A stretch of DNA of 33,313 nt. Source: an uncultured Bacteroidaceae bacterium. GTDB taxonomy: Bacteria; Bacteroidota; Bacteroidia; Bacteroidales; Bacteroidaceae. Under the pieces are notes generated by a model. That model was not told where the DNA came from. It made no database searches and saw only the letters and a program-made list of their open reading frames with translations. The position numbers and the translations under genes were made by a program. Positions 25,564 through 32,845 of this stretch are shown piece after piece. The stretch is taken from contig CAJONZ010000030.1 in the NCBI GenBank assembly GCA_905236065.1, forward strand, positions 1 to 33,313. Reading direction: 5' to 3'. How positions within the stretch are numbered: position 1 is the first letter of the stretch; each line of letters begins with the position of its first letter.

Positions 25564-25722
25564 ATGGAACAGGTAGGAAAATTCAAACTATATAGTTCGG
25601 AAGAGGTGTTGGACAAGCATTTTGGTAAGGTGGGCACTCCCCGACGTGATGAGTTTGAACGTAGCGTGGCCGAAGCTGTCCTGAAGGCTTGGCTTCGCAG
25701 CGAAGCCCTCCTTTTCTCCTAA
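25564..25722 (+). pseudogene. truncated XRE-family antitoxin (HigA-like) remnant
   Basis: The frame encodes 52 residues. The first ~40 (KLYSSEEVLDKHFGKVGTPR, then RDEFERSVAEAV) match the N-terminus of Bacteroidetes XRE antitoxins that pair with RelE/Gp49-like toxins. The helix-turn-helix part is missing. After about 25685 the frame runs straight into the modular hairpin repeat (25691 on) and stops. A few codons before it (25508-25542) read YESTEEIAKAKR then stop, possibly the tail of the lost toxin. I infer a decayed toxin-antitoxin pair cut by the repeat. Confidence 0.65.
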
Positions 25723-25795
25723 CCTCCTTAGAGCACAAAAAACGCTACGGAGCCAAGGAGTCAGAGGAGTGTCTATCGGCGTGTTACGCCGACAT
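25691..25795. repeat. modular hairpin repeat, copy 2 (right border of the island)
   Basis: The order is hairpin GGCTTCG-CAG-CGAAGCC (25691-25707), core (25709-25772, direct orientation, closely matching 23694-23758), then hairpin CGGCGT-GTT-ACGCCG (25777-25791). The 19-base segment ATCGGCGTGTTACGCCGAC is identical at 23675-23693. The hairpins sit on opposite sides of the core compared with copy 1. Confidence 0.75.
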
Positions 25796-25826
25796 TCCTT
25801 TCTAGGCTGATGTACCATAGCGACAC

Positions 25827-25858
25827 AAAAAAACCTGCTTGACGTATGTCATGCAGGT
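25827..25858 (-). terminator. terminator of the small lipoprotein gene
   Basis: On the minus strand ACCTGC-ATGAC-ATAC-GTCAA-GCAGGT folds with one internal mismatch and is followed directly by seven T. It lies about 46 bases after the stop codon of the lipoprotein gene. Confidence 0.85.
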
Positions 25859-25904
25859 CCAAATCTCTCATTGAGGACGAATCCTCAAATGCATTTACCG
25901 CTAA

Positions 25905-26075
25905 TTACTTAACAGTGTCAGCAGCTACAGTGTCAGCAGCAACTTCTACAGTGTCCTCAACAACTACAGTGTCAGCAGCTACAGTGTCAGCAGTTTCAGC
26001 TGGCTTAGTGTTACCACCGCAAGAAGCGAAAGACATAGCTACAACAGCAGCGAATGCGAATACTAACTTTTTCAT
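25905..26075 (-). CDS. tiny acidic lipoprotein with ADTV repeats
   Basis: A 56-residue lipoprotein precursor. MKKLVFAFAAVVAMSFASC is a signal peptide with a lipobox (Cys19). The mature 38 residues are made almost entirely of (A/E)DTV units (five of them) and are strongly acidic. I start at 26075; the longer frame to 26273 runs through a non-coding leader. A -7 box lies at 26129-26136 and a strong terminator downstream, so it is a stand-alone gene. I recall similar tiny lipoproteins in Bacteroides and Prevotella genomes. The function is not known to me. The repeated codons could shrink or grow by slippage. Confidence 0.75.
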   Translation of the reverse strand: MKKLVFAFAAVVAMSFASCGGNTKPAETADTVAADTVVVEDTVEVAADTVAADTVK

Positions 26076-26128
26076 AATTTCTTTTACTTTTAAATGTGTT
26101 AAACAATATTGTGCTTTTAAAACCGATG

Positions 26129-26136
26129 CAAAGTTA
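26129..26136 (-). promoter_or_regulatory. -7 box of the small lipoprotein gene
   Basis: On the minus strand TAACTTTG followed by C, a full -7 match, about 53 bases before the ATG. No clear -33 TTG. The rest of the 194 bases between this gene and hemW is AT-rich with nothing else visible. Confidence 0.55.
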
Positions 26137-26269
26137 TGAACTTTTAAAATACGTTGTACTTCTAAAGCGATTTTTTTTTCAGATTTAACACAAAAAACTT
26201 CTTTTCGGGGGTAAAAAGGACAAAAAAACGGTGTTTTGGTGCTTTTGTTTCCGTGCACAACACAATTTT

Positions 26270-27394
26270 TCAATCAACCCACATGAGGTCGGACATGATG
26301 TCGTTGGACACAAAAAGTCCCTTTTTGGATAGGCGCATTTGTCCGTTTTCGAGCAGGAGCCTGCCTTGTTGCAGATGTTTCTTTGCGTTTTGGAGGCAGT
26401 AGTCGGAAAATAGGGTGCCGTAAGTGTTTTTTAGTGTCTCCAGATTCATTCCCTCGCAGGTTCTCAGTGCGGTGAAGACAAATTCATCGTATTGTTCGGA
26501 GCGGGAAAGGGACTCGATCTCGGCAGGGAAGTGACCTTTCTCTGCGCTTTGTAGATAGGTGACGAGGAAATCGGGATTGGCTTGCCGTGTCTGCCCGTCG
26601 AAAGAATGTGCCCCTGCGCCAACGCCGAGGTAGGGGATGCCTTTCCAATAGCTGGAGTTGTGCAGGCTGCGTTTGCCGGGACGGGCAAAGTTGGAAATCT
26701 CGTAGTGTTCGAATCCGGCACGCTTCATGGCTTCCATCAGGTACTCGTACATGGCGAGGGAAACCTCCTCGTCTATCTCGGCGATGGTTCCCGCTGCCCT
26801 CAGCTTGTCCAAGGCGGTTCCTTCCTCGTACATGAGGGAATAGGCGGAAAGATGCTGCACGTCCAACGCAATGGCTCGCTCAACGTCGGCTTTCCATTGT
26901 TCGAGCGTTTGTCCGGGAAAGCCGAACATCAAATCGATGCTGATGTTGTCGAATCCTGCGGCTTTGGCCTGGGCGACGGCTTCGATGGCCTGTCGGGCCG
27001 TGTGACGGCGATGCAAGAACCGCAGGCGTTTGTCGTCGAAAGTCTGTAAGCCCATGCTCAGTCGGTTGATGCCCAAGGCACGGAGTTGGGATAGGCTTTC
27101 GTTGGCGTCGTCGGGGTTACATTCGAGGGTTATTTCTCTCGCGTGTACATTATATATATTATAGACGGTGTCTAAGAGGGGGGAGATTTGCTGGTGTGAA
27201 AGCAGTGAGGGGGTGCCCCCGCCGAAATAGATGGTCTTGATGGGGTCGCCGTGGAGATAGTCTCGCCGGACTTCCAACTCGCGGCAGACCGCCCGCACGT
27301 ACTCGTCCCGCAAGGAGAGCGAGGTGGTGGAGAAAAAGCCGCAATAGATGCAACGACTTTTGCAGAAGGGGATATGTATGTAGATTCCTGCCAT
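26270..27394 (-). CDS. hemW: radical SAM heme chaperone HemW
   Basis: A 374-residue radical SAM protein. The cluster motif C-x3-C-x2-C (Cys11, 15, 18; CKSRCIYC) is near the N-terminus, followed by YFGGGTPSLL. LHNSSYWKGIPYLGVGAGAHS is the HemW-type signature that separates it from true coproporphyrinogen oxidase HemN. A C-terminal HemN-C-like domain ends the protein. I start at 27394 (MAGIYIHIPFC), just downstream of the -7 box. HemW delivers heme to respiratory enzymes. Older annotations call such genes oxygen-independent coproporphyrinogen III oxidase. Confidence 0.9.
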   Translation of the reverse strand: MAGIYIHIPFCKSRCIYCGFFSTTSLSLRDEYVRAVCRELEVRRDYLHGDPIKTIYFGGGTPSLLSHQQISPLLDTVYNIYNVHAREITLECNPDDANESLSQLRALGINRLSMGLQTFDDKRLRFLHRRHTARQAIEAVAQAKAAGFDNISIDLMFGFPGQTLEQWKADVERAIALDVQHLSAYSLMYEEGTALDKLRAAGTIAEIDEEVSLAMYEYLMEAMKRAGFEHYEISNFARPGKRSLHNSSYWKGIPYLGVGAGAHSFDGQTRQANPDFLVTYLQSAEKGHFPAEIESLSRSEQYDEFVFTALRTCEGMNLETLKNTYGTLFSDYCLQNAKKHLQQGRLLLENGQMRLSKKGLFVSNDIMSDLMWVD

Positions 27395-27427
27395 TGAAAA
27401 AGGTCGGATGGATGCGTACATTGGGCG

Positions 27428-27435
27428 CAAATATA
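27428..27435 (-). promoter_or_regulatory. -7 box of hemW
   Basis: On the minus strand TATATTTG followed by CGCC, a full -7 match, 33 bases before the ATG. A TTG 22 bases upstream is slightly too far for a standard -33 box. Confidence 0.55.
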
Positions 27436-27494
27436 CGCTTTTTTAAGGTAAGAAATACAAAAATGTTTTACAACATAAAATTGCGAAGCTCAAA

Positions 27495-27511
27495 TACGTA
27501 ACTTTTACGTA
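27495..27511. promoter_or_regulatory. palindromic possible operator between hemW and the EF-G paralogue
   Basis: TACGTAA-CTT-TTACGTA is a perfect 7-bp inverted repeat with a 3-base centre. It is followed at once by TAATTTTAGC, a weak -7-like box (27510-27519) reading toward the EF-G gene. Its symmetry and place suggest a binding site for a dimeric regulator. Confidence 0.45.
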
Positions 27512-27586
27512 ATTTTAGCGCCAAATTGGGAGTGCCGGATGCAAACGCCGGTGCAAACACTTTAAAATCATATAACCTTATATATT

Positions 27587-29746
27587 ATGAAAGTTTACCA
27601 AACACATGAAATCAAGAACATTGCCTTGCTTGGCAATGATGGTGCTGGTAAGACGACTCTTACCGAAGCACTGCTTTATGAGGCTGGCATCATAAGCCGC
27701 CGCGGACGAATCACAGCTAAGAACACCGTCAGTGACTACTTCCCTGTAGAGCAGGAGTATGGTTACAGCGTGTTCTCAACTGTTTTCCATGTTGAGTGGA
27801 ACGGAAAGAAACTCAACATCATTGACTGTCCTGGTTCAGACGACTTCGTTGGCGCGGCAATTACAGCATTGAACGTAACCGACACGGCACTTCTGCTGAT
27901 TAACGGTCAGTACGGCCCGGAGGTTGGTACGCAGAACCATTTCCGATATACACAAAAACTGGGCAAGCCAGTCATCTTCCTGGTCAATCAGCTTGACTCT
28001 GAGAAGTGTGACTTCAAGCAGACCGTGGAGCAGCTGACGGAGATTTACGGCAACAAGGTTGTCCCCGTGCAATATCCGCTGAACGAAGGCCCGAATTTCA
28101 ACGCCCTGATTGACGTGCTTCTGATGAAGAAGTATTCGTGGAAGCCAGAGGGTGGCGCTCCAATTATTGAGGACATCCCTGCCGAGGAAATGGACAAGGC
28201 GATGGAGATGCACAAGGCACTCGTGGAGGCCGCCGCTGAGAACGACGAGAACCTGATGGAGAAATTCTTCGAGACGGAGTCACTGACTGAGGACGAGATG
28301 CGTGAGGGTATCCGCAAGGGACTTGCCGCTCGTTCCATGTTCCCTGTCTTCTGCGTTTGCGCCGTGAAAGACATGGGTGTGCGCCGTCTGATGGAATTCC
28401 TGGGCAATGTCGTTCCGTTTGTTGACCAAATGCCACAGGTACACAACACACGCGGCGAGGAAGTGAAGCCCGTGGTGGATGCTCCTACCTCCCTCTATTT
28501 CTTCAAGACAGCCAACGAGCCACATATTGGTGGTGTGCAGTACTTCAAGGTTATGTCGGGCCGTGTACGCGAAGGCGACGACCTGACCAACAGCGACCGT
28601 GGCAGCAAGGAGCGCATTGCTCAGTTGTTCGCTTGTGCCGGTGCCAACCGCATCAAGGTTGAGGAACTGGTGGCAGGTGATATTGGCTGCACCGTGAAGC
28701 TCAAGGATGTGCGCACAGGTAACACCTTGGTCGGCAAGGACTGTGACAACCGCTTCAACTTCGTGAAGTACCCGAATCCGAAATACATCCGTGCCATCCG
28801 TGCAGAGAACGAGGCCGACATGGAGAAACTCGTTGCGGCTATCCAGCGCATGAGCCAGGAAGACCCGACATGGATTCTCGAACAGAGCAAGGAGCTCAAG
28901 CAGACCTTGGTGAAGGGTCAGGGCGAATTCCACTTGCGCACCCTGAAGTGGCGTCTTGAGAACAACGAGAAGATTAAGGTTGTCTTTGACGAACCGAAGA
29001 TTCCATACCGTGAGACCATCACGAAGGCTGCCCGTGCGGACTACCGCCACAAGAAGCAGTCGGGTGGTGCCGGCCAGTTTGGTGAGGTACACCTCATCGT
29101 CGAGCCATACATCGAGGGTATGCCTGAACCAACCACTTATAAGTTCGGCAATCAGGAATTCAAGATTACCCCGAAAGGCAAGGAAGAAATCGATTTGGAG
29201 TGGGGCGGCAAAGTCGTATTCATCAACTCCGTCGTCGGTGGTGCCATTGACGCACGTTTCATGCCGGCCATCCTCAAGGGTGTGATGAGTCGTATGGAGC
29301 AAGGCCCGTTGACGGGTTCTTACGCACGTGATGTTCGCGTCATCGTCTATGACGGTAAGATGCACCCGGTTGACTCAAACGAACTTTCGTTCATGCTCGC
29401 AGGTCGTCACGCTTTCTCCGATGCCTTCAAACAGGCCGGTCCAAAGCTTTTGGAGCCGATTTACGATGTGGAAGTCTTTGTGCCAAGCGACAAGATGGGT
29501 GATGTCATGAGTGACCTTCAGGGTCGTCGTGGTATGATTATTGGCTCGGAGTCAGAAGGTGGTTACGAGAAGTTGATCGCAAAAGTTCCGTTGAAGAGCC
29601 TGAGCAGCTACTCTACAGCGCTTTCGAGCATCACGGGCGGACGTGCCAGCTTCATCATGAAGTTTGCAAGCTACGAACTCGTGCCTACAGACATCCAGCA
29701 GAAGCTGATGGCTGAGTTCGAGGCTGCGAATAAGGACGAGGATTAA
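27587..29746 (+). CDS. fusA2: EF-G paralogue with altered GTPase motifs (EF-G2 type)
   Basis: A 719-residue elongation factor G homologue with all five domains. G1 is kept (GNDGAGKTT, residues 16-24). Switch I, normally ERGITIT, reads EYGYSVF (57-63). Switch II, normally DTPGH, reads DCPGS, so the catalytic His is Ser84. G4, normally NKxD, reads NQLD (134-137). These changes predict little or no GTP hydrolysis. This fits the EF-G2 of Bacteroides thetaiotaomicron, described as an EF-G paralogue lacking GTPase activity that supports translation during starvation and gut colonisation. Domain IV (KKQSGGAGQFGEVHL) looks intact, so ribosome translocation should still be possible. As I recall, the Bacteroides gene is likewise followed by rprXY and rpsF-rpsR. 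The divergent hemW and the palindrome upstream may bear on its control. Confidence 0.88.
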   Translation: MKVYQTHEIKNIALLGNDGAGKTTLTEALLYEAGIISRRGRITAKNTVSDYFPVEQEYGYSVFSTVFHVEWNGKKLNIIDCPGSDDFVGAAITALNVTDTALLLINGQYGPEVGTQNHFRYTQKLGKPVIFLVNQLDSEKCDFKQTVEQLTEIYGNKVVPVQYPLNEGPNFNALIDVLLMKKYSWKPEGGAPIIEDIPAEEMDKAMEMHKALVEAAAENDENLMEKFFETESLTEDEMREGIRKGLAARSMFPVFCVCAVKDMGVRRLMEFLGNVVPFVDQMPQVHNTRGEEVKPVVDAPTSLYFFKTANEPHIGGVQYFKVMSGRVREGDDLTNSDRGSKERIAQLFACAGANRIKVEELVAGDIGCTVKLKDVRTGNTLVGKDCDNRFNFVKYPNPKYIRAIRAENEADMEKLVAAIQRMSQEDPTWILEQSKELKQTLVKGQGEFHLRTLKWRLENNEKIKVVFDEPKIPYRETITKAARADYRHKKQSGGAGQFGEVHLIVEPYIEGMPEPTTYKFGNQEFKITPKGKEEIDLEWGGKVVFINSVVGGAIDARFMPAILKGVMSRMEQGPLTGSYARDVRVIVYDGKMHPVDSNELSFMLAGRHAFSDAFKQAGPKLLEPIYDVEVFVPSDKMGDVMSDLQGRRGMIIGSESEGGYEKLIAKVPLKSLSSYSTALSSITGGRASFIMKFASYELVPTDIQQKLMAEFEAANKDED

Positions 29747-29770
29747 ACGTTTGAATAAATGTCCCATATT

Positions 29771-29810
29771 AAAATGGGAATTACAAGGCGGGTCCCCGCT
29801 ATCCCATTTT
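29771..29810 (+). terminator. hairpin after the EF-G paralogue
   Basis: AAAATGGGA pairs with TCCCATTTT, with GCGGG/CCCGC inside. T-rich sequence follows. An earlier TCCCAT (29762-29767) can instead pair with ATGGGA, so two folds compete. Confidence 0.6.
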
Positions 29811-29827
29811 ATGTTTTCTTTTTTCTT

Positions 29828-29862
29828 GGGAGGTTTGCTTCAGTGCAAACCTCCCTTCTTTC
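29828..29862 (+). terminator. second hairpin after the EF-G paralogue
   Basis: GGGAGGTTTGC pairs perfectly over 11 bp with GCAAACCTCCC around a TTCAGT loop, followed by TTCTTTCTTT. It is a strong terminator separating the EF-G gene from the two-component operon. Confidence 0.8.
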
Positions 29863-29957
29863 TTTATTTGTAGTTCTTATTTTATGAAGCAAGTTATGTT
29901 GTAAATGTTAAAACACGCTGTTTTTTTTACATTATTGAAACTTTTTTAGTTAATCTC

Positions 29958-29988
29958 TTTGTGATTAATTAATATCCTGCTTACTTTG
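29958..29988 (+). promoter_or_regulatory. promoter of the two-component operon
   Basis: TTTG (29958-29961) is followed by 19 bases and then TTACTTTG (29981-29988). The -7 variant is the same as at xylB and the ECF sigma gene. The ATG is about 48 bases downstream. Confidence 0.65.
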
Positions 29989-30036
29989 CACTTCAAACGC
30001 GACAAAGCGCGGGATTTGATAGGTAAGAGAAAGAAA

Positions 30037-31581
30037 ATGAAGAAATCAGTAATCGGCATATTAGCAATCGTCATGGGAGTGTCCTTCGCGTGCCTCCTTG
30101 CCTTGCAGGTGCGCTACATCGACGAGATTTTGGGGATGCGCAAAGCCCATTTTGAGGAATACGTGGGCCGGAGCATCAATCAGGTGGCGCACAAACTGGA
30201 GGTGGACGAGGCCGCCCGCTACCTTGAGCAGGGTTCCGACGCCATGATAGGCATCGCCACGGCCATCGACTCCGTCATGGTCAGCACCGACTCCACCGTT
30301 ATCCAGCGTACCCACCAGGTTCGCGCCAAGGACGGCAGCGTCTTCACCTCGCTGGAGACCACGGCCAGCACTTCCCTCTCCGATAAGTATTTCACTAAGC
30401 GCAACCTCGGCGGACATACCGACAAGATACGCTCCTTGCAGGAAATCATGGCCAAGCGCTATACCTATGAGAAATCCCTGCTTGACGAGGTCATCTACAG
30501 CATTCTTTATACTGCCCACGACCGTCCTTTGGCCGAGCGTATCGACTTCAAGCAACTTGACCAGTATATCAAGTCGGAGCTGATTAGCAACGATATCAGC
30601 CTGAAATACCATTTCTCGGTGGAGACCAACAATGGGCGGGTGGTCTATAAATGCCCCGATTACGAGGACGAGGGCAGCGACAAGGCTTTCAGCGTGGACC
30701 TTTTCCAGAACGACCCCGTGCAGAAGGGTGGTGTGCTGAAGGTTCATTTCCCCAAGCAGAGCCGCTTCATTTATCACTCCATCTGGTTCATCACGCCCTC
30801 GCTGATTTTCACCATCGTCCTGTTGACCACCTTCATCGTCACGCTCGTGCTCATCTTCCGCCAGAAGAAACTCACGGAGCTTAAAAACGACTTCATCAAC
30901 AACATGACGCACGAGTTCAAGACGCCCATCAGTTCCATCTCACTCGCAGCCCAGATGCTGGGCGACGATAGCGTGAACAAGACGCCGCAGTTGATGCAAC
31001 GCCTCACCACCACCATCATGGACGAGACCAAGCGCCTGCGTTTCCAGGTGGAGAAAGTCCTGCAACTCTCCATGTACGAACACCAGAAGGCCAACCTTCG
31101 TATGCAGGACATTGACCTGAACGAACTGGTGGCCGGCGTGGTACACACCTTCACCCTCAAGGTGGAGAAAAACGGCGGTAAAATCATTTCGCAGATTGAA
31201 GCCGCCGACCCGCTCATCTTCGTTGATGACATGCACTTCACCAATGTGGTGTTCAACTTGATGGACAACGCCGTGAAATACAGGAGAAGCGACGCAGAGT
31301 TGGAACTCAAGGTGCGCACCTGGAACGAGTCGGGCAAAGTCTGTCTCTCCATCCAGGACAACGGCATCGGCATTGCGAAAGACGACCTGAAGCGCATATT
31401 CGATAAATTCTACCGCGTCCACACAGGCAACCTGCACGACGTGAAGGGCTTTGGCCTGGGCCTCGCATACGTGAAGAAAATCGTGGAGGACCACAAGGGC
31501 ACCATTCATGCGGAGAGCGAACTGGGTATCGGCACCAAATTCGTCATCAAACTGCCCGTGGTCAAAGAGACGGATGAATGA
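30037..31581 (+). CDS. rprX: sensor histidine kinase, RprX-like
   Basis: A 514-residue inner-membrane sensor kinase. TM1 is at about 3-23, followed by a periplasmic sensor region (about 25-250) and TM2 at about 255-282. The H-box MTHEFKTPIS holds the phospho-acceptor His292. The ATPase domain has the N-box NLMDNAVKY, the G1 box DNGIGIAKDD and GFGLGLAYVKK. I start at 30037 (MKKSVIGIL), which places TM1 at the N-terminus; the longer frame adds 17 basic residues. It pairs with the response regulator 47 bases downstream. The order EF-G2, kinase, regulator, rpsF is what I recall around RprXY in Bacteroides. The signal is not known. Confidence 0.85.
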   Translation: MKKSVIGILAIVMGVSFACLLALQVRYIDEILGMRKAHFEEYVGRSINQVAHKLEVDEAARYLEQGSDAMIGIATAIDSVMVSTDSTVIQRTHQVRAKDGSVFTSLETTASTSLSDKYFTKRNLGGHTDKIRSLQEIMAKRYTYEKSLLDEVIYSILYTAHDRPLAERIDFKQLDQYIKSELISNDISLKYHFSVETNNGRVVYKCPDYEDEGSDKAFSVDLFQNDPVQKGGVLKVHFPKQSRFIYHSIWFITPSLIFTIVLLTTFIVTLVLIFRQKKLTELKNDFINNMTHEFKTPISSISLAAQMLGDDSVNKTPQLMQRLTTTIMDETKRLRFQVEKVLQLSMYEHQKANLRMQDIDLNELVAGVVHTFTLKVEKNGGKIISQIEAADPLIFVDDMHFTNVVFNLMDNAVKYRRSDAELELKVRTWNESGKVCLSIQDNGIGIAKDDLKRIFDKFYRVHTGNLHDVKGFGLGLAYVKKIVEDHKGTIHAESELGIGTKFVIKLPVVKETDE

Positions 31582-31628
31582 AGATTCCTCAGACAGAATA
31601 ATTCTTTAACTTTTAAAACAATACAGCT

Positions 31629-32339
31629 ATGATTGAAGAAAAAAACGAAGACGTTAGCATCCTCTTATGCGAAGACGACGAGAACCTGGGTATGCTTCTG
31701 CGTGAGTACTTGGAGGCAAAAGGCTACAAGGCCGATCTTTGTGTCGATGGCGAGCAAGGCTACAACGCCTTTGTGTCCAAGCAGCACGACCTCTGCATCC
31801 TCGACGTGATGATGCCGAAGATGGACGGTTTCACGCTGGCCGGACGCATCCACGAAATCAACCCCGAGACTCCCTTCATGTTCCTGACAGCAAAGAACCT
31901 GAAGGACGACATCCGCGAAGGTTTCGAACTGGGAGCCGACGACTACATCACCAAGCCCTTCTCCATGGAGGAAGTGGTGTTCCGCATTGAGGCCATCTTG
32001 CGCCGTGTGCGTGGAAAGAAGAATAAGGACCAGCAAATCCACCAGATTGGTGGTTTCACCTTCGACACCCAAAAGCAGATCCTGACCATTGGCGACAAGC
32101 AGACCAAGCTGACGACCAAGGAGGCCGAACTGCTGACCCTGCTCAGTAACAAGGCCAACGAGCTCCTGCAACGCGACTATGCCCTGAAAACCATCTGGAT
32201 TGACGACAACTACTTCAACGCCCGTTCCATGGACGTGTATATCACCAAGCTGCGCAAGCACCTGAGCGATGACCCACATGTGGAAATCCTCAACGTACAC
32301 GGCAAAGGTTACAAGCTCGTCATCACGGAAGACGAATAA
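31629..32339 (+). CDS. rprY: OmpR-family response regulator, RprY-like
   Basis: A 236-residue DNA-binding regulator. The receiver domain (about 9-125) has the acidic pair in CEDDENLG, the phospho-acceptor Asp59 in LDVMMPKMDG and the conserved Lys in YITKPFS. The C-terminal winged helix (about 135-232) has LTTKEAELLTLL and MDVYITKLRKHLSDDPHVEILNVHGKGYKLV, typical of OmpR/PhoB. It is cotranscribed with the kinase. RprY of Bacteroidales is linked to stress responses and, in B. fragilis, to tetracycline resistance gene control. The identification rests on sequence and gene order. Confidence 0.85.
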   Translation: MIEEKNEDVSILLCEDDENLGMLLREYLEAKGYKADLCVDGEQGYNAFVSKQHDLCILDVMMPKMDGFTLAGRIHEINPETPFMFLTAKNLKDDIREGFELGADDYITKPFSMEEVVFRIEAILRRVRGKKNKDQQIHQIGGFTFDTQKQILTIGDKQTKLTTKEAELLTLLSNKANELLQRDYALKTIWIDDNYFNARSMDVYITKLRKHLSDDPHVEILNVHGKGYKLVITEDE

Positions 32340-32358
32340 GGACACTTTCAAATACAAA

Positions 32359-32400
32359 AAAAGTGGGGCACCTCGGTTTTATGCCGGATGCCCCACTTTT
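32359..32400. terminator. bidirectional terminator after the response regulator
   Basis: AAAAGTGGGGCA pairs perfectly over 12 bp with TGCCCCACTTTT; a CCTCGG/CCGGA-type inner fold fills the loop. It lies between the response regulator (plus) and the small membrane protein gene (minus) and serves both. Confidence 0.85.
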
Positions 32401-32413
32401 AGTTATGTCCTTA

Positions 32414-32587
32414 TCAATAAGTGCGTTTATTAATAATAATGTGAGCAATTATACCCACAATAATGAGGAACACATTGCCCCACGTAAACCAGTTCTGGTC
32501 TGCAAGGTCTGCCATAGGTGGCACTACGGCGCTCAACACGAGCAGCAGCGCACCAATAATCACAAGGATGATACCAAGATGTTTCAT
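32414..32587 (-). CDS. 57-residue two-TM membrane protein
   Basis: A small gene on the minus strand from ATG at 32587 to TGA at 32414. The protein starts MKHLGIILVIIGALLLVLS and has two hydrophobic segments, about residues 4-24 and 36-52, joined by a short acidic loop (PMADLADQNWFT), and ends NKRTY. It ends just before the shared terminator. The clear TM pattern with charged ends argues for a real gene. The plus-strand frames over it are shorter-lived and lack such structure. I do not recognise a function; similar tiny membrane proteins occur in Bacteroidales. Confidence 0.75.
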   Translation of the reverse strand: MKHLGIILVIIGALLLVLSAVVPPMADLADQNWFTWGNVFLIIVGIIAHIIINKRTY

Positions 32588-32808
32588 TGTATTATTTATT
32601 TTTTTAGTTAAAATTCCAATATTTTTCCGTGTCCTGAAAAGCTGTATCCACTGGACACAGCCCTACGTCCACACTTTTTCTCTCGCAAAGTAAGCGATTT
32701 TTCAGCAAACAGAGAAATAAATCCCAAAGAAAATTACCCTTTGCCGTGTTTTTTTAGGCTGGAAGCAAACTTTTCCCAGCTTTGCTTTCTCATTTGCCAG
32801 AAAAAACG

Positions 32809-32816
32809 TACCTTTG
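32809..32816 (+). promoter_or_regulatory. -7 box of the rpsF operon
   Basis: TACCTTTG followed by C, a full -7 match, about 74 bases upstream of the rpsF ATG. No TTG at 19-21 bases upstream. Between 32588 and 32808 I see only AT-rich DNA and no gene. Confidence 0.65.
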
Positions 32817-32820
32817 CACC

Positions 32821-32845
32821 GCTTTTCGCAAAAATGCGCAAAAGC
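32821..32845 (+). promoter_or_regulatory. leader hairpin of rpsF mRNA (possible S6:S18 autoregulatory site)
   Basis: GCTTTT-CGCA-AAAA-TGCG-C-AAAAGC forms a 10-bp stem with one bulged C, right at the predicted transcript start and just after CACCG. S6:S18 complexes in several bacteria bind a CCG-containing structure in their own leader. Whether this is that site is inference. Confidence 0.4.

Noticed and set aside
28280-29365. Long minus-strand frame opposite the EF-G gene
   Set aside because: Composition shadow of the EF-G coding strand; no domain or signal pattern.
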